Source: Streptomyces sp. STR69 (GTDB lineage Bacteria > Actinomycetota > Actinomycetes > Streptomycetales > Streptomycetaceae). Taken from it: a stretch of 64,000 nt of DNA. The DNA lies in the NCBI RefSeq assembly GCF_024519455.1, contig NZ_JALJRY010000035.1, forward strand, positions 4,920 to 68,919, in the 5' to 3' direction. Positions 53,002 through 60,479 of this stretch are shown here, piece by piece (the stretch's first letter is position 1; the number at the start of each line of letters is the position of its first letter). The notes under the pieces were generated by a model. It was not told the origin of the DNA, made no database searches, and worked only from the letters and a program-made list of their open reading frames with translations. A program made the position numbers and the translations under genes.

Positions 53002-53003
53002 CC

Positions 53004-53037
53004 GGTCGGCCCGGGCATCCCCCGACCCGGGCCGACC
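53004..53037 (+). terminator. Perfect 12-bp hairpin after SQR gene
   Basis: GGTCGGCCCGGG (53004-53015) pairs with CCCGGGCCGACC (53026-53037) around a 10-nt loop, immediately after the SQR stop. Confidence 0.75.
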
Positions 53038-53080
53038 ACCATCCCCGCTCTCCGACAAGGGCGGACCAGACCCTTAGATA

Positions 53081-53094
53081 TACCCCCCGGGGTA
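53081..53094. promoter_or_regulatory. CsoR/CstR-type operator 3
   Basis: TACCCC-CC-GGGGTA, a perfect core, 33 bp before the persulfide dioxygenase start. It lies after a terminator, so this gene heads a new transcript. Confidence 0.8.
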
Positions 53095-53127
53095 ATCATG
53101 CCCTTCTGACACGGAGGTAACCCGCTC

Positions 53128-54513
53128 ATGTTCTTCGCCCAGTACTACCTCGACTGCCTCTCCCAGGCGTCCTACCTGATCGCCGACGAGTCCACCGGCA
53201 AGGCCGTCGTCGTCGACCCGCGCCGCGACGTCTCCGAATACCTCACGGACGCCGCCGAGCACGGCTTCACCATCGAAGCCGTCATCAACACCCACTTCCA
53301 CGCCGACTTCCTCGCCGGCCACCTCGAACTCGCCGACCGTACCGGCGCCTGGATCGGCTACGGGCAGCGCGCCGAGGCCGAGTACCCCATCCGCAAACTG
53401 ACCGACGGCGACCGCATCAGCCTCGGCGACGTCCACCTGCAGATCCTCGAAACCCCCGGCCACACCCCGGAGTCGATCAGCGTCCTGGTCTACGAGCACG
53501 CCGGCGACACCGTCCCCTACGGCGTCCTCACCGGCGACGCGCTGTTCATCGGCGACGTGGGCCGCCCCGACCTGCTCGCCTCGATCGGCGTGACCGCCGA
53601 CGAACTCGGCAAGATGCTCTACGACACCATCCAGCACAAACTGATGGCCCTCCCGGACGCGGTGCGCGTCTTCCCCGCGCACGGCGCCGGATCCGCCTGC
53701 GGCAAGAACCTCTCCACCCAGCGCCAGTCCACCATCGGCGAACAGCGCGCCACCAACTACGCCTGCCGGCCCATGAGCGAGGGGAAGTTCGTCTCGCTGG
53801 TGACCGAGGGCCAGCCGTCCGCGCCCGCGTACTTCGTCTACGACGCCATCCTCAACCGCAAGGAGCACGGCCTGTTCGACGCGGCCACGGCGCCCCGGCC
53901 GCTGTCCGTCGAGGAGTTCATGCAGCGGCGCGCGGCGGGGGCGGTCGTCCTCGACGCCCGCTCGCCGCAGGACTTCGCGCCCGGGTATCTGCGCGGCTCG
54001 GTCAACGTGCCCGCGGACGGCCGCTTCGCCGAGCAGGCCGGCATGGTCGTCGCCCCCGAGCAGGACGTCGTCGTCATCGCGCCCCAGGACCGCGAGGAGG
54101 AGGTCGTCACCCGGCTCGCCCGGATCGGCTTCGACAAGGTCGGCGGCTACCTGCGCGAACCCGAGGGCGCCTTCCCCGCCCTGGCCGACGAGATGGAACA
54201 GGCCAGCCGCCTGACCGCCGACGAGTTGCGTCGGCTGCTGGACGGCGAGGAACCGCCGCTGGTGCTGGACGTGCGCAACACCGCCGAGCGCGAAGAGGGC
54301 TTCATCGAAGGCTCCCTGCACATCCCGCTGGCCGAACTCGCCCGCCGTATCGACGAGATCCCGGCCGACCGGCCCCTGGTCGTCCACTGCGCGGGCGGCC
54401 ACCGGTCCTCCATCGCCGCCAGCCTGCTGCGCCATGAGGACCGCACCGACGTCTCCGACCTGCTCGGCGGCTACGGCGCCTGGCTCGCCCTGCCCGCATC
54501 GGCCGACGTCTGA
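53128..54513 (+). CDS. Persulfide dioxygenase-rhodanese fusion (CstB-like)
   Basis: A 461-residue protein. The N-terminal ~250 residues are an ETHE1-like metallo-beta-lactamase: THFHADFLAGH (H56, H58, D60, H65), TPGHTPES and TGDALFIGDVGRPD. Two rhodanese domains follow. The first (~257-350) has VIAPQDREEE where the Cys loop should be and is inactive; the second (~365-455) keeps VHCAGGHRSS with C421. As in CstB, it should oxidise persulfide to sulfite, then to thiosulfate. GGAGG precedes the ATG at 53128. Confidence 0.92.
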   Translation: MFFAQYYLDCLSQASYLIADESTGKAVVVDPRRDVSEYLTDAAEHGFTIEAVINTHFHADFLAGHLELADRTGAWIGYGQRAEAEYPIRKLTDGDRISLGDVHLQILETPGHTPESISVLVYEHAGDTVPYGVLTGDALFIGDVGRPDLLASIGVTADELGKMLYDTIQHKLMALPDAVRVFPAHGAGSACGKNLSTQRQSTIGEQRATNYACRPMSEGKFVSLVTEGQPSAPAYFVYDAILNRKEHGLFDAATAPRPLSVEEFMQRRAAGAVVLDARSPQDFAPGYLRGSVNVPADGRFAEQAGMVVAPEQDVVVIAPQDREEEVVTRLARIGFDKVGGYLREPEGAFPALADEMEQASRLTADELRRLLDGEEPPLVLDVRNTAEREEGFIEGSLHIPLAELARRIDEIPADRPLVVHCAGGHRSSIAASLLRHEDRTDVSDLLGGYGAWLALPASADV

Positions 54514-54527
54514 ACCACACCGCTCCC

Positions 54528-54558
54528 GGGCGGCGGCCGAAATCATCGGCCGCCGCCC
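54528..54558 (+). terminator. Perfect 13-bp hairpin after CstB-like gene
   Basis: GGGCGGCGGCCGA (54528-54540) pairs exactly with TCGGCCGCCGCCC (54546-54558) around AATCA. It lies 15 bp after the stop and 38 bp before the next start; partial read-through is possible since no operator follows. Confidence 0.7.
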
Positions 54559-54596
54559 ACTCCCGCCGGCCGCCCCAGCGACAGCAAGGAACCCCG

Positions 54597-55178
54597 ATGA
54601 CCACCAGTGCCGACAAACCCCGACTCGTTCCCGCGACCCTGCGCGACCTGACCCAGGAGGGCGAAGGCCCGCGCCTGCTGGACGTGCGTACGCCCGGCGA
54701 GTTCCGCACCGCCCACATCCCCGGCTCCTACAACGTGCCCCTCGACACCCTGCGCGAGCACCGCGGCGAACTGCTGCACCACCTCGACGAGGACGTCATA
54801 CTCATCTGCCGCTCCGGCGCCCGCGCCACCCAGGCCGAACAGGCCCTGGCCGAAGCCGGGCTGCCCAACCTGCGCGTCCTCGACGGCGGCGTCATGGCGT
54901 GGGAAACCGCCGGAGGCCCGCTCACCCGCGGCCCCGAACGCTGGGACCTGGAACGCCAGGTGCGCCTGGTCGCCGGATCCATCGTGGTGGTCACCGGCAT
55001 CGCGGGCGTGTTCCTGCCCGGACTGCATCTGATCGGCACGGCCGTCGGCGCCGGACTGACCGTCGCCGCACTCACCAACACCTGCGCCCTTGGCATGCTG
55101 CTGGCGAAGCTGCCCTACAACCGCGGCCCGCGCACCGACCTCGACACGGTCGTCGCCGCCCTGCGGGGCCCGTCGTGA
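54597..55178 (+). CDS. Membrane-anchored rhodanese (YgaP-like)
   Basis: A 193-residue protein. Residues ~10-112 are a rhodanese with LLDVRTPGEFRTAHIPGS and active-site loop ILICRSGARATQ (C71). The C-terminal ~60 residues form two helices (LVAGSIVVVTGIAGVFLPGL, LIGTAVGAGLTVAALTNTCALGMLLA), the DUF2892-like hairpin of YgaP. It may hand sulfur or sulfite-precursor to the membrane exporter whose start overlaps its stop. AAGGAA precedes the ATG at 54597. Confidence 0.9.
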   Translation: MTTSADKPRLVPATLRDLTQEGEGPRLLDVRTPGEFRTAHIPGSYNVPLDTLREHRGELLHHLDEDVILICRSGARATQAEQALAEAGLPNLRVLDGGVMAWETAGGPLTRGPERWDLERQVRLVAGSIVVVTGIAGVFLPGLHLIGTAVGAGLTVAALTNTCALGMLLAKLPYNRGPRTDLDTVVAALRGPS

Positions 55179-56140
55179 TCGCATTGGTCGTCGCCGCGTC
55201 CCTGCTGATCGGGGCCGGCCTGGGCGTCCTGGGCGGGGGCGGGTCCATCCTGACCGTGCCGGTCCTCGTCTACCTGGCCGGGATGGAGACCAAGGAGGCC
55301 ATCGCCACCTCCCTGTTCGTCGTCGGCGTGACCAGCGCCGCCGGAGTCGTCCCGCATGCCCGTGCCGGGCGGGTGCGGTGGCGCACCGGGCTGCTGTTCG
55401 GCGTGGCCGGCATGAGCGGCGCGTACGCGGGCGGCCGACTGGCGGCGTTCGTCCCCGGCACCGTGCTGCTCCTCCTGTTCGCCCTCATGATGATCGCCAC
55501 CGCCGTCGTCATGATCCGCGGCCGTCGGAAGCCGCAGCAGATCCGCCACGAACTTCCCATGGGACCCGTCCTGTTGAACGGCGTCGCCGTCGGCCTCGTC
55601 ACCGGGCTCGTCGGTGCCGGCGGCGGTTTCCTCATCGTCCCCGCGCTGGCCCTGTTCGGCGGGTTGCCCATGTCCGTCGCCGCCGCCACGTCCCTGCAGG
55701 TGATCGCCCTCCAGTCGTTCGCGGGGTTCGCCGGTCATCTCTCCGGTGTGCACATCGACTGGGCGCTCGCCGCCGTCGTCACGTCGACCGCCGTCGTCGG
55801 CAGCCTGGTCGGCGGCCGTCTCGCCGGGCGCATCCCGCAGGACGCGCTGCGCAGGGCCTTTGGCTGGTTCGTCGCCCTCATGGGCGCCTTCGTGCTGACC
55901 CAGCAGATCCCCTCAGGCGTGCGCCACACCCTCGTGACGAATCCATGGATCTGGTCCACGACAGCCGCGACCGCCGGGGCCCTGTTCAGCTGGTACGTGC
56001 TACGCCGCTCCGGACGGGCCCGGGACCGGGACGACGACGCGCCAGAGCCTGCAGGCGGGGACGATGGTCAGCCGCACCCACATCCCTCACACCAGGACAC
56101 GACGTCCAGCCACGCCACCCGGTCACCGCTCGACACGTAG
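55175..56140 (+). CDS. TauE/SafE-family sulfite exporter
   Basis: A 321-residue membrane protein with about eight helices. GAGLGVLGGGGSILTVPVLVYLAGM and GLVTGLVGAGGGFLIVPALALFGG are the two repeated half-motifs of TauE/SafE, with ATSLFVVGVTSAAG and AATSLQVIALQSFAG. It should move sulfite or a related anion out. The GTG at 55175 overlaps the rhodanese stop. The C-terminal tail is His/Asp-rich and disordered. Downstream is the CsoR-type regulator. Confidence 0.9.
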   Translation: MIALVVAASLLIGAGLGVLGGGGSILTVPVLVYLAGMETKEAIATSLFVVGVTSAAGVVPHARAGRVRWRTGLLFGVAGMSGAYAGGRLAAFVPGTVLLLLFALMMIATAVVMIRGRRKPQQIRHELPMGPVLLNGVAVGLVTGLVGAGGGFLIVPALALFGGLPMSVAAATSLQVIALQSFAGFAGHLSGVHIDWALAAVVTSTAVVGSLVGGRLAGRIPQDALRRAFGWFVALMGAFVLTQQIPSGVRHTLVTNPWIWSTTAATAGALFSWYVLRRSGRARDRDDDAPEPAGGDDGQPHPHPSHQDTTSSHATRSPLDT

Positions 56141-56473
<333 letters not shown>

Positions 56474-56504
56474 TCCCGGGCGCCCTGTCCCAGGGGGTGT
56501 ACAG

Positions 56505-56810
56505 GTGTTTTCCTTCCCCGTCATCACCGGGTCGGCCATCGAGCCGGGGCGCCGCTGCCCCGACACCCGCCTGGCCGGCCCAGCGACACCCGCGGCGGAC
56601 CAGCGTGCCCGCCAGGACGTCCGGGCGCGGCTCATGAGCCGGTTCCCGGATGTCCCGGCCGAGACCCTGGCGACGGCAGCGGCAGAGGCGTTCACGTACT
56701 TCGCGGACGCGCGTGTCCGGCACTACGTTCCCGTTCTGGCCTTCAAACGCGCCTCGCGGCAACTGTCCGGCCGCTTCGACACCCGGGACGATGCGGGCAG
56801 TGCGGCATGA
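56505..56810 (+). CDS. Small helical protein (three-helix bundle type)
   Basis: A 101-residue protein. After a basic N-terminus, QDVRARLMSRFPDVPAETLATAAAEAFTYFADARVRHYVPVL resembles the three-helix-bundle dimerisation domain seen in many actinobacterial small proteins. Its role is unknown. GTG 56505 follows GGGGG. It overlaps the next small gene by ATGA, so both follow the csoR gene in one transcript. Confidence 0.7.
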   Translation: MFSFPVITGSAIEPGRRCPDTRLAGPATPAADQRARQDVRARLMSRFPDVPAETLATAAAEAFTYFADARVRHYVPVLAFKRASRQLSGRFDTRDDAGSAA

Positions 56811-56986
56811 GACCGGCACCGAAGTGCGTCATCGACCGGTCCCGCCCCTGCAACGCCTGCATCGCCCCGGATCCCAGCAGCTGCCCCTATCCGTATCTGC
56901 TCGCCGGGGACGACGCGGAGGACCCGGACGACGGCAACAGTGCAGACGAGGATTCCACTGACCCGGATGAACGACCGGAGGAATGA
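56807..56986 (+). CDS. Small cysteine-rich acidic protein
   Basis: A 59-residue protein from the ATG overlapping the previous stop. It has four Cys (C7, C15, C18, C26; spacing C-x7-C-x2-C-x7-C), then a 30-residue Asp/Glu tail. The Cys cluster could bind a metal (zinc or an iron-sulfur site) or carry persulfide; neither can be shown here. Translational coupling and good codon usage support a real gene. It is easily missed because of its size. Confidence 0.65.
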   Translation: MRPAPKCVIDRSRPCNACIAPDPSSCPYPYLLAGDDAEDPDDGNSADEDSTDPDERPEE

Positions 56987-56996
56987 GGTACGCACG

Positions 56997-57602
56997 ATGG
57001 ACGCAGCAGGCTGGGACGAGCGGTATCGCGGCAGCGAGCTGGTGTGGAAGGCGGAGCCCAACCGGTTCGTCGAGGAGGAGCTGGCCGGTCTGAAGCCGCC
57101 CGGGCGGGCGGTGGACCTCGCTGCCGGAGAGGGACGCAACGCGGTCTGGCTCGCGGAACAGGGCTGGGAAGTGGACGCCGTCGACTTCTCCGCCGTCGCG
57201 CTGGAGAAGGCCGAGCAGATGGCCGCCGGCCGCGGCGTACGGCTGCACACCGTCCGCACCGATCTCACAGCCTGGGCGCCTCCGGAAGCGACGTACGACC
57301 TGGCGCTGATCGCCTATCTGCACCTGCCGTGGCCGGAGATGGCCCAGGTACTGCCCCGGGCCGCCACTGTCGTGCGCCGAGGCGGAACCCTGCTGCTCGT
57401 CGGCCACGACGCGGCCAATCCCGAGCACGGTCACGGCGGCCCGCAGGATCCGCGCGTGCTCTACGGCGCCGGGCAGGTCGCCGATCTGTGGCGGCCGTAC
57501 GCCGACATCCTGCGGGCCGAGACGGTCACCCGGCCGGTGACCGACGCCGAGGGCGGAAGCCGTACGGCCCTCGACGCGCTCGTCCGCGCCGTGCGGCGAT
57601 GA
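56997..57602 (+). CDS. SAM-dependent class I methyltransferase
   Basis: A 201-residue methyltransferase. AVDLAAGEGRNAVWLAEQGWEVDAVDFS holds the AdoMet motif (AGEGRN) and acidic strand end; LIAYLHLPWPEM and GGTLLLVGHD follow. It resembles the TehB/tellurite-resistance and thiol-methyltransferase-like group. ATG 56997 follows GAGG at 8 nt. It is downstream of csoR in the same direction, so it may methylate sulfide or a toxic oxyanion (inference). Converges on the peroxiredoxin gene with a 25-bp gap. Confidence 0.88.
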   Translation: MDAAGWDERYRGSELVWKAEPNRFVEEELAGLKPPGRAVDLAAGEGRNAVWLAEQGWEVDAVDFSAVALEKAEQMAAGRGVRLHTVRTDLTAWAPPEATYDLALIAYLHLPWPEMAQVLPRAATVVRRGGTLLLVGHDAANPEHGHGGPQDPRVLYGAGQVADLWRPYADILRAETVTRPVTDAEGGSRTALDALVRAVRR

Positions 57603-57627
57603 GGCCGTCCGGCGTGGCCATGCCGGG

Positions 57628-58305
57628 TCAGGACGGTGTGCCGGGCTTCGTCGCCAGGTACCAGTCGGTGAGCTTGACGCTGTCGTCGGCCAGCCGGGCC
57701 TCCAGTTCCGCCTGGGTGCGCGGGGCGCCCAGGACGACGTCCTCGCCGGGGTGCCAGTTGGCGGGGCAGGAGACGCCGTCGCGGTCGGAGGTCTGCAGGG
57801 CGTCGACGAGCCGCAGGATCTCGGGGATCATGCGTCCGGCGTTCATCGGGTAGTACAGCACCGCCCGTATGGTCTGCTCGGGGTCGATGACGAAGACGGC
57901 GCGTACGGCGGCGGTGCCGGAGGTGTTCGGGTGGAGCATGCCGTAGGCGTGCGAGACGCGCATGTCCAGGTCGGCGATGATCGGGAACGAGACGCGCACG
58001 CCCAGCTTCTCCTCGATCGCGCGGGTCCAGGCGAGGTGGCTGTGGACGGAGTCCACGGAGTTGCCGAGCAGGGCGGTGTTGCGGGCGGCGAACTCGTCGG
58101 CGAGTTCGGTGAAGGCGACGAACTCGGTGGTGCACACCGGGGTGAAGTCGGCCGGGTGGCTGAAGAGCACCAGCCACTGGCCGTAGTAGTCGGTCAGTCG
58201 GACGGGACCGTGGGTGGACTCGGCTTCGAAGTCCGGCGCCCTGTCGCCGATGAGAGGCAGACGGGTGTACTCGGCGGGCTCGGCCAGTTGGTCGGAGACG
58301 GTCAT
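57628..58305 (-). CDS. 1-Cys peroxiredoxin (Prx6-type)
   Basis: A 225-residue peroxiredoxin. The peroxidatic Cys is C58 in HPADFTPVCTTE, with a downstream Arg in GVRVSFPIIAD region and the Prx6-type C-terminal domain (PMNAGRMIPEILRLVDALQ, then VSCPANWHPGE with a second Cys near 188). It reduces hydroperoxides and may handle persulfides. The start follows GGAGGATCC. A CsoR-type operator lies 35 bp upstream, tying it to the sulfur regulon. Confidence 0.93.
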   Translation of the reverse strand: MTVSDQLAEPAEYTRLPLIGDRAPDFEAESTHGPVRLTDYYGQWLVLFSHPADFTPVCTTEFVAFTELADEFAARNTALLGNSVDSVHSHLAWTRAIEEKLGVRVSFPIIADLDMRVSHAYGMLHPNTSGTAAVRAVFVIDPEQTIRAVLYYPMNAGRMIPEILRLVDALQTSDRDGVSCPANWHPGEDVVLGAPRTQAELEARLADDSVKLTDWYLATKPGTPS

Positions 58306-58339
58306 CGGAGGATCCCTCCCGGACGATCACGGATTCGGA

Positions 58340-58353
58340 TACCCCCCAGGGTA
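58340..58353. promoter_or_regulatory. CsoR/CstR-type operator 4
   Basis: TACCCC-CC-AGGGTA, one mismatch from the palindrome core, 35 bp upstream of the peroxiredoxin start. Confidence 0.7.
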
Positions 58354-58516
58354 TTTTCACGACCCCGGTCGGCGGAGGACCACACGGCCTGACATTCGCC
58401 CCCGTCGGCCCTTGCGTCTGCTGTCCGACGAGACCCTCCCCGCATCGCACGGGAACACCCGGGCGGGGGCGGGGGCGGGGGCGGAACAATTCGGCCTCGC
58501 ACCGCGCTGTTCCTTA

Positions 58517-58530
58517 TACCCCTCCGGGTA
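58517..58530. promoter_or_regulatory. CsoR/CstR-type operator 5
   Basis: TACCCC-TC-CGGGTA, one mismatch from the core, 60 bp before the small protein gene at 58591. Confidence 0.7.
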
Positions 58531-58590
58531 TGCAAGTCGTAGTCGGTGCCCGGGGACCGCGACCGGACCCGGCGAAGGAGCGTGAGCCCG

Positions 58591-58884
58591 ATGGAGACAG
58601 CAGGACATGACGGACCTGCCAGGACAACCGAGGACACCTGTCTTGTGACGACCTGTGGGCGCAGGATCGCCGTGCGGTGTCTGCGGCTTGCTCCCGCGCA
58701 CCGACCCATCACCCGGGTCGCCCTGGACGTGGGCCAGGACCAGGGCGGCGAGCCGGGAGTGTGGGCGGCGCTGACCGCCGACGAGGCCCGTGACCTGGCT
58801 CGCCTGCTCCTCCTGCACGCCGGCCTGGCCGAGCGCGGCACCGACACCCTCGGGTCGCCACCGAAGAGCGGCCCTTCCTTCTGA
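58591..58884 (+). CDS. Small hypothetical protein in the sulfur regulon
   Basis: A 97-residue protein with three Cys in its first third (DTCLV, TCGRR, VRCLR) and a helical second half (TADEARDLARLLLLHAGLAE). No domain is recognised. GAAGGAG lies 10 nt before ATG 58591. A CsoR-type operator precedes it, so it probably belongs to the sulfur regulon. It converges on the PIG-L gene with an 18-bp gap. Confidence 0.65.
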   Translation: METAGHDGPARTTEDTCLVTTCGRRIAVRCLRLAPAHRPITRVALDVGQDQGGEPGVWAALTADEARDLARLLLLHAGLAERGTDTLGSPPKSGPSF

Positions 58885-58901
58885 CTTCGGCGACGGGCAC
58901 G

Positions 58902-59579
58902 TCACTCCAGGATGCGCAGGTATTCGCGGTCGCCGAGGAGTTCCAGACGGCGCCAGAGCACCGGGTTGTCCGACGACTGGCTTGCATGACAGGCGATGGC
59001 GCGGCGCTGCCGCTGCCGTGACACCGGTTCGACGACTCGGCACTCGGCCGGGCCGCGGCCCGTGAAGGACGTGCCGAACTCGGCGTTCAACCGGTCCGCC
59101 ACCTCCTGGGGCAGCGTCCAGCCCAGCATCGCAACACCGGCCCGGCGGGCGGCCGACAGCGCGGCCTCGGTGGCTCGTCGGTGGTCCCGGTGTCCTGTGA
59201 CACCTTCCGTGTCGAACACGAGCAGGTGGCTGGGGCGCTCCTCGCCGATGAGGCCGGTGACGTGGGCGGTGAGCCGGTCCAACGGGATGTCGCTCAGACC
59301 GCCATCCGGATGTCCGGCCAGTTCCACGCGCTGGACGCCCAGTTCCCGTGCGGCGCAGGCGAACTCGCCCGCGCGGACGGTGTGCAGGTCGCCGGGCCTG
59401 CCGTGCAGGGTGGACGCCTCACCGTGGGTGAAGCAGAGGACCGTCGTGGGCACGCCGCCCTCGGACAGCAGGGCCAGCAGTGCGCCCAGCCCGAACGACT
59501 CGTCGTCGGGATGGGCGACCACCGCCAGCACACGCCGCACTCCGTCCGGCAGACCGCGCCCCGAGCCAGTACCGGTCAT
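58902..59579 (-). CDS. PIG-L-family deacetylase
   Basis: A 225-residue LmbE/PIG-L zinc amidase. VLAVVAHPDDESFGLGALLA is the metal/catalytic AHPDDE motif; TEGVTGHRDHRRATEAAL gives the third ligand. Family members deacetylate GlcNAc-type substrates, including the mycothiol precursor (MshB) and mycothiol conjugates (Mca). It is the last gene of an SQR-TusE-DsrE operon, 1 bp after the DsrE stop, which suggests work on a low-molecular-weight thiol or its conjugate (inference). Smaller than MshB, so not the housekeeping enzyme. Confidence 0.88.
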   Translation of the reverse strand: MTGTGSGRGLPDGVRRVLAVVAHPDDESFGLGALLALLSEGGVPTTVLCFTHGEASTLHGRPGDLHTVRAGEFACAARELGVQRVELAGHPDGGLSDIPLDRLTAHVTGLIGEERPSHLLVFDTEGVTGHRDHRRATEAALSAARRAGVAMLGWTLPQEVADRLNAEFGTSFTGRGPAECRVVEPVSRQRQRRAIACHASQSSDNPVLWRRLELLGDREYLRILE

Positions 59580-59580
59580 C

Positions 59581-60054
59581 TCAGGTGTAGATGATCTGGC
59601 CGCCGGCCGCGTGCTCGTAGAACTCGCCGACCGTGATGATGTCCTGGACCTGCTCGACGAGGTCGTCCTTGTCGAGTTCGAAGAGGTCGACCGACGCCTT
59701 GCAGGCGTAGATGCCGGCTCCGGTGTCGGCGATCATCTCGATGAACTCGGGGATCGGCGGGATGTCGAGCTTGTCCATCTTGCGTTCCATGTAGCGGGTC
59801 ACGAGGTCGGGGACGCCCGGCATGCCGCCCAGCAGGGTGGGCAGGTGCAGACCGGGGTTGCCGACGGTGGCCAGCTTGATGTGCTCCCAGCGCTTCTTCG
59901 TGATGGCGTCGAGGCCGAAGAAGGTGAAGAACAGGTCGGCCTCGATGCCTTCGGCGCGGGCGCCGTTGGCCATGATCAGGGCCGGGTAGATCCCTTCCAG
60001 GGACCCCTTGGAGATAATGATCGAGACCTTCTCGATCGTTGCGGTGTCGGCCAT
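59581..60054 (-). CDS. DsrE/DsrF-family sulfur carrier (DsrE2-like)
   Basis: A 157-residue DsrE-fold protein. EKVSIIISKGSLEGIYPALIMANGA is the N-terminal strand-helix, FFTFFGLDAI the second, and the likely sulfur-carrying Cys is C118 in GIYACKASVDLFEL. DsrE2-like proteins take sulfane sulfur from SQR or rhodanese and pass it on to TusA/DsrC-type carriers. GAGGAG precedes ATG 60054. It follows the TusE-like gene by 64 bp in the same operon. Confidence 0.9.
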   Translation of the reverse strand: MADTATIEKVSIIISKGSLEGIYPALIMANGARAEGIEADLFFTFFGLDAITKKRWEHIKLATVGNPGLHLPTLLGGMPGVPDLVTRYMERKMDKLDIPPIPEFIEMIADTGAGIYACKASVDLFELDKDDLVEQVQDIITVGEFYEHAAGGQIIYT

Positions 60055-60118
60055 GACGGCATGCTCCTCGATGACAGAGACGGTGGCGGAGGTGATGGCG
60101 GAGGCGGTGACCGGGAGG

Positions 60119-60436
60119 TCAGATGCAGCCGCGCGGCTTGGGGATTCCGGCGATCTTCGCTGCGGTCTTGGCGGGCCCCTTGGGGAAGAGCTGGTACAGC
60201 TCCTTGACGCTCACGCCGGATGTCTTGCCGAGGACGCGGACCGTGGGGCCGGTGCCCTTGGCTGCGTATTCGGCGCGCATGAAGTGGATGACCGTCCAGT
60301 GCCGGTCGGTCAGCGCCTCGATGCCCGCCTCGTGGGCGATCTGCTCGGCCATGGGCTCGGTCCAGCGGTCGGGATCGGTGAAGAATCCCTCGTCGTCGAC
60401 GGGGACGGCTGTGGAGCCGTAGGTGGCGGTGGGCAT
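60119..60436 (-). CDS. TusE/DsrC-family sulfur carrier with one C-terminal cysteine
   Basis: A 105-residue protein of the DsrC/TusE/DsvC family: VDDEGFFTDPDRWTEPMAEQIAHEAGIEALTDRHW, then a C-terminal arm ending PKPRGCI. The penultimate Cys (C104) that carries persulfide is present. The second cysteine of true DsrC, 11 residues earlier, is replaced by A93, so it is TusE-like, not a DsrAB substrate. AAGGAG precedes ATG 60436. No DsrAB or TusBCD genes are nearby. Confidence 0.92.
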   Translation of the reverse strand: MPTATYGSTAVPVDDEGFFTDPDRWTEPMAEQIAHEAGIEALTDRHWTVIHFMRAEYAAKGTGPTVRVLGKTSGVSVKELYQLFPKGPAKTAAKIAGIPKPRGCI

Positions 60437-60479
60437 GGCGGCGTTCTCCTTCACTCAGACGGTTCAGGCGTTCAGGCGT

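Noticed and set aside
56500-56520. CsoR-type site before 56505
   Set aside because: The CCAGGGGG run has no matching TACCCC arm, so it is more likely part of a ribosome site.
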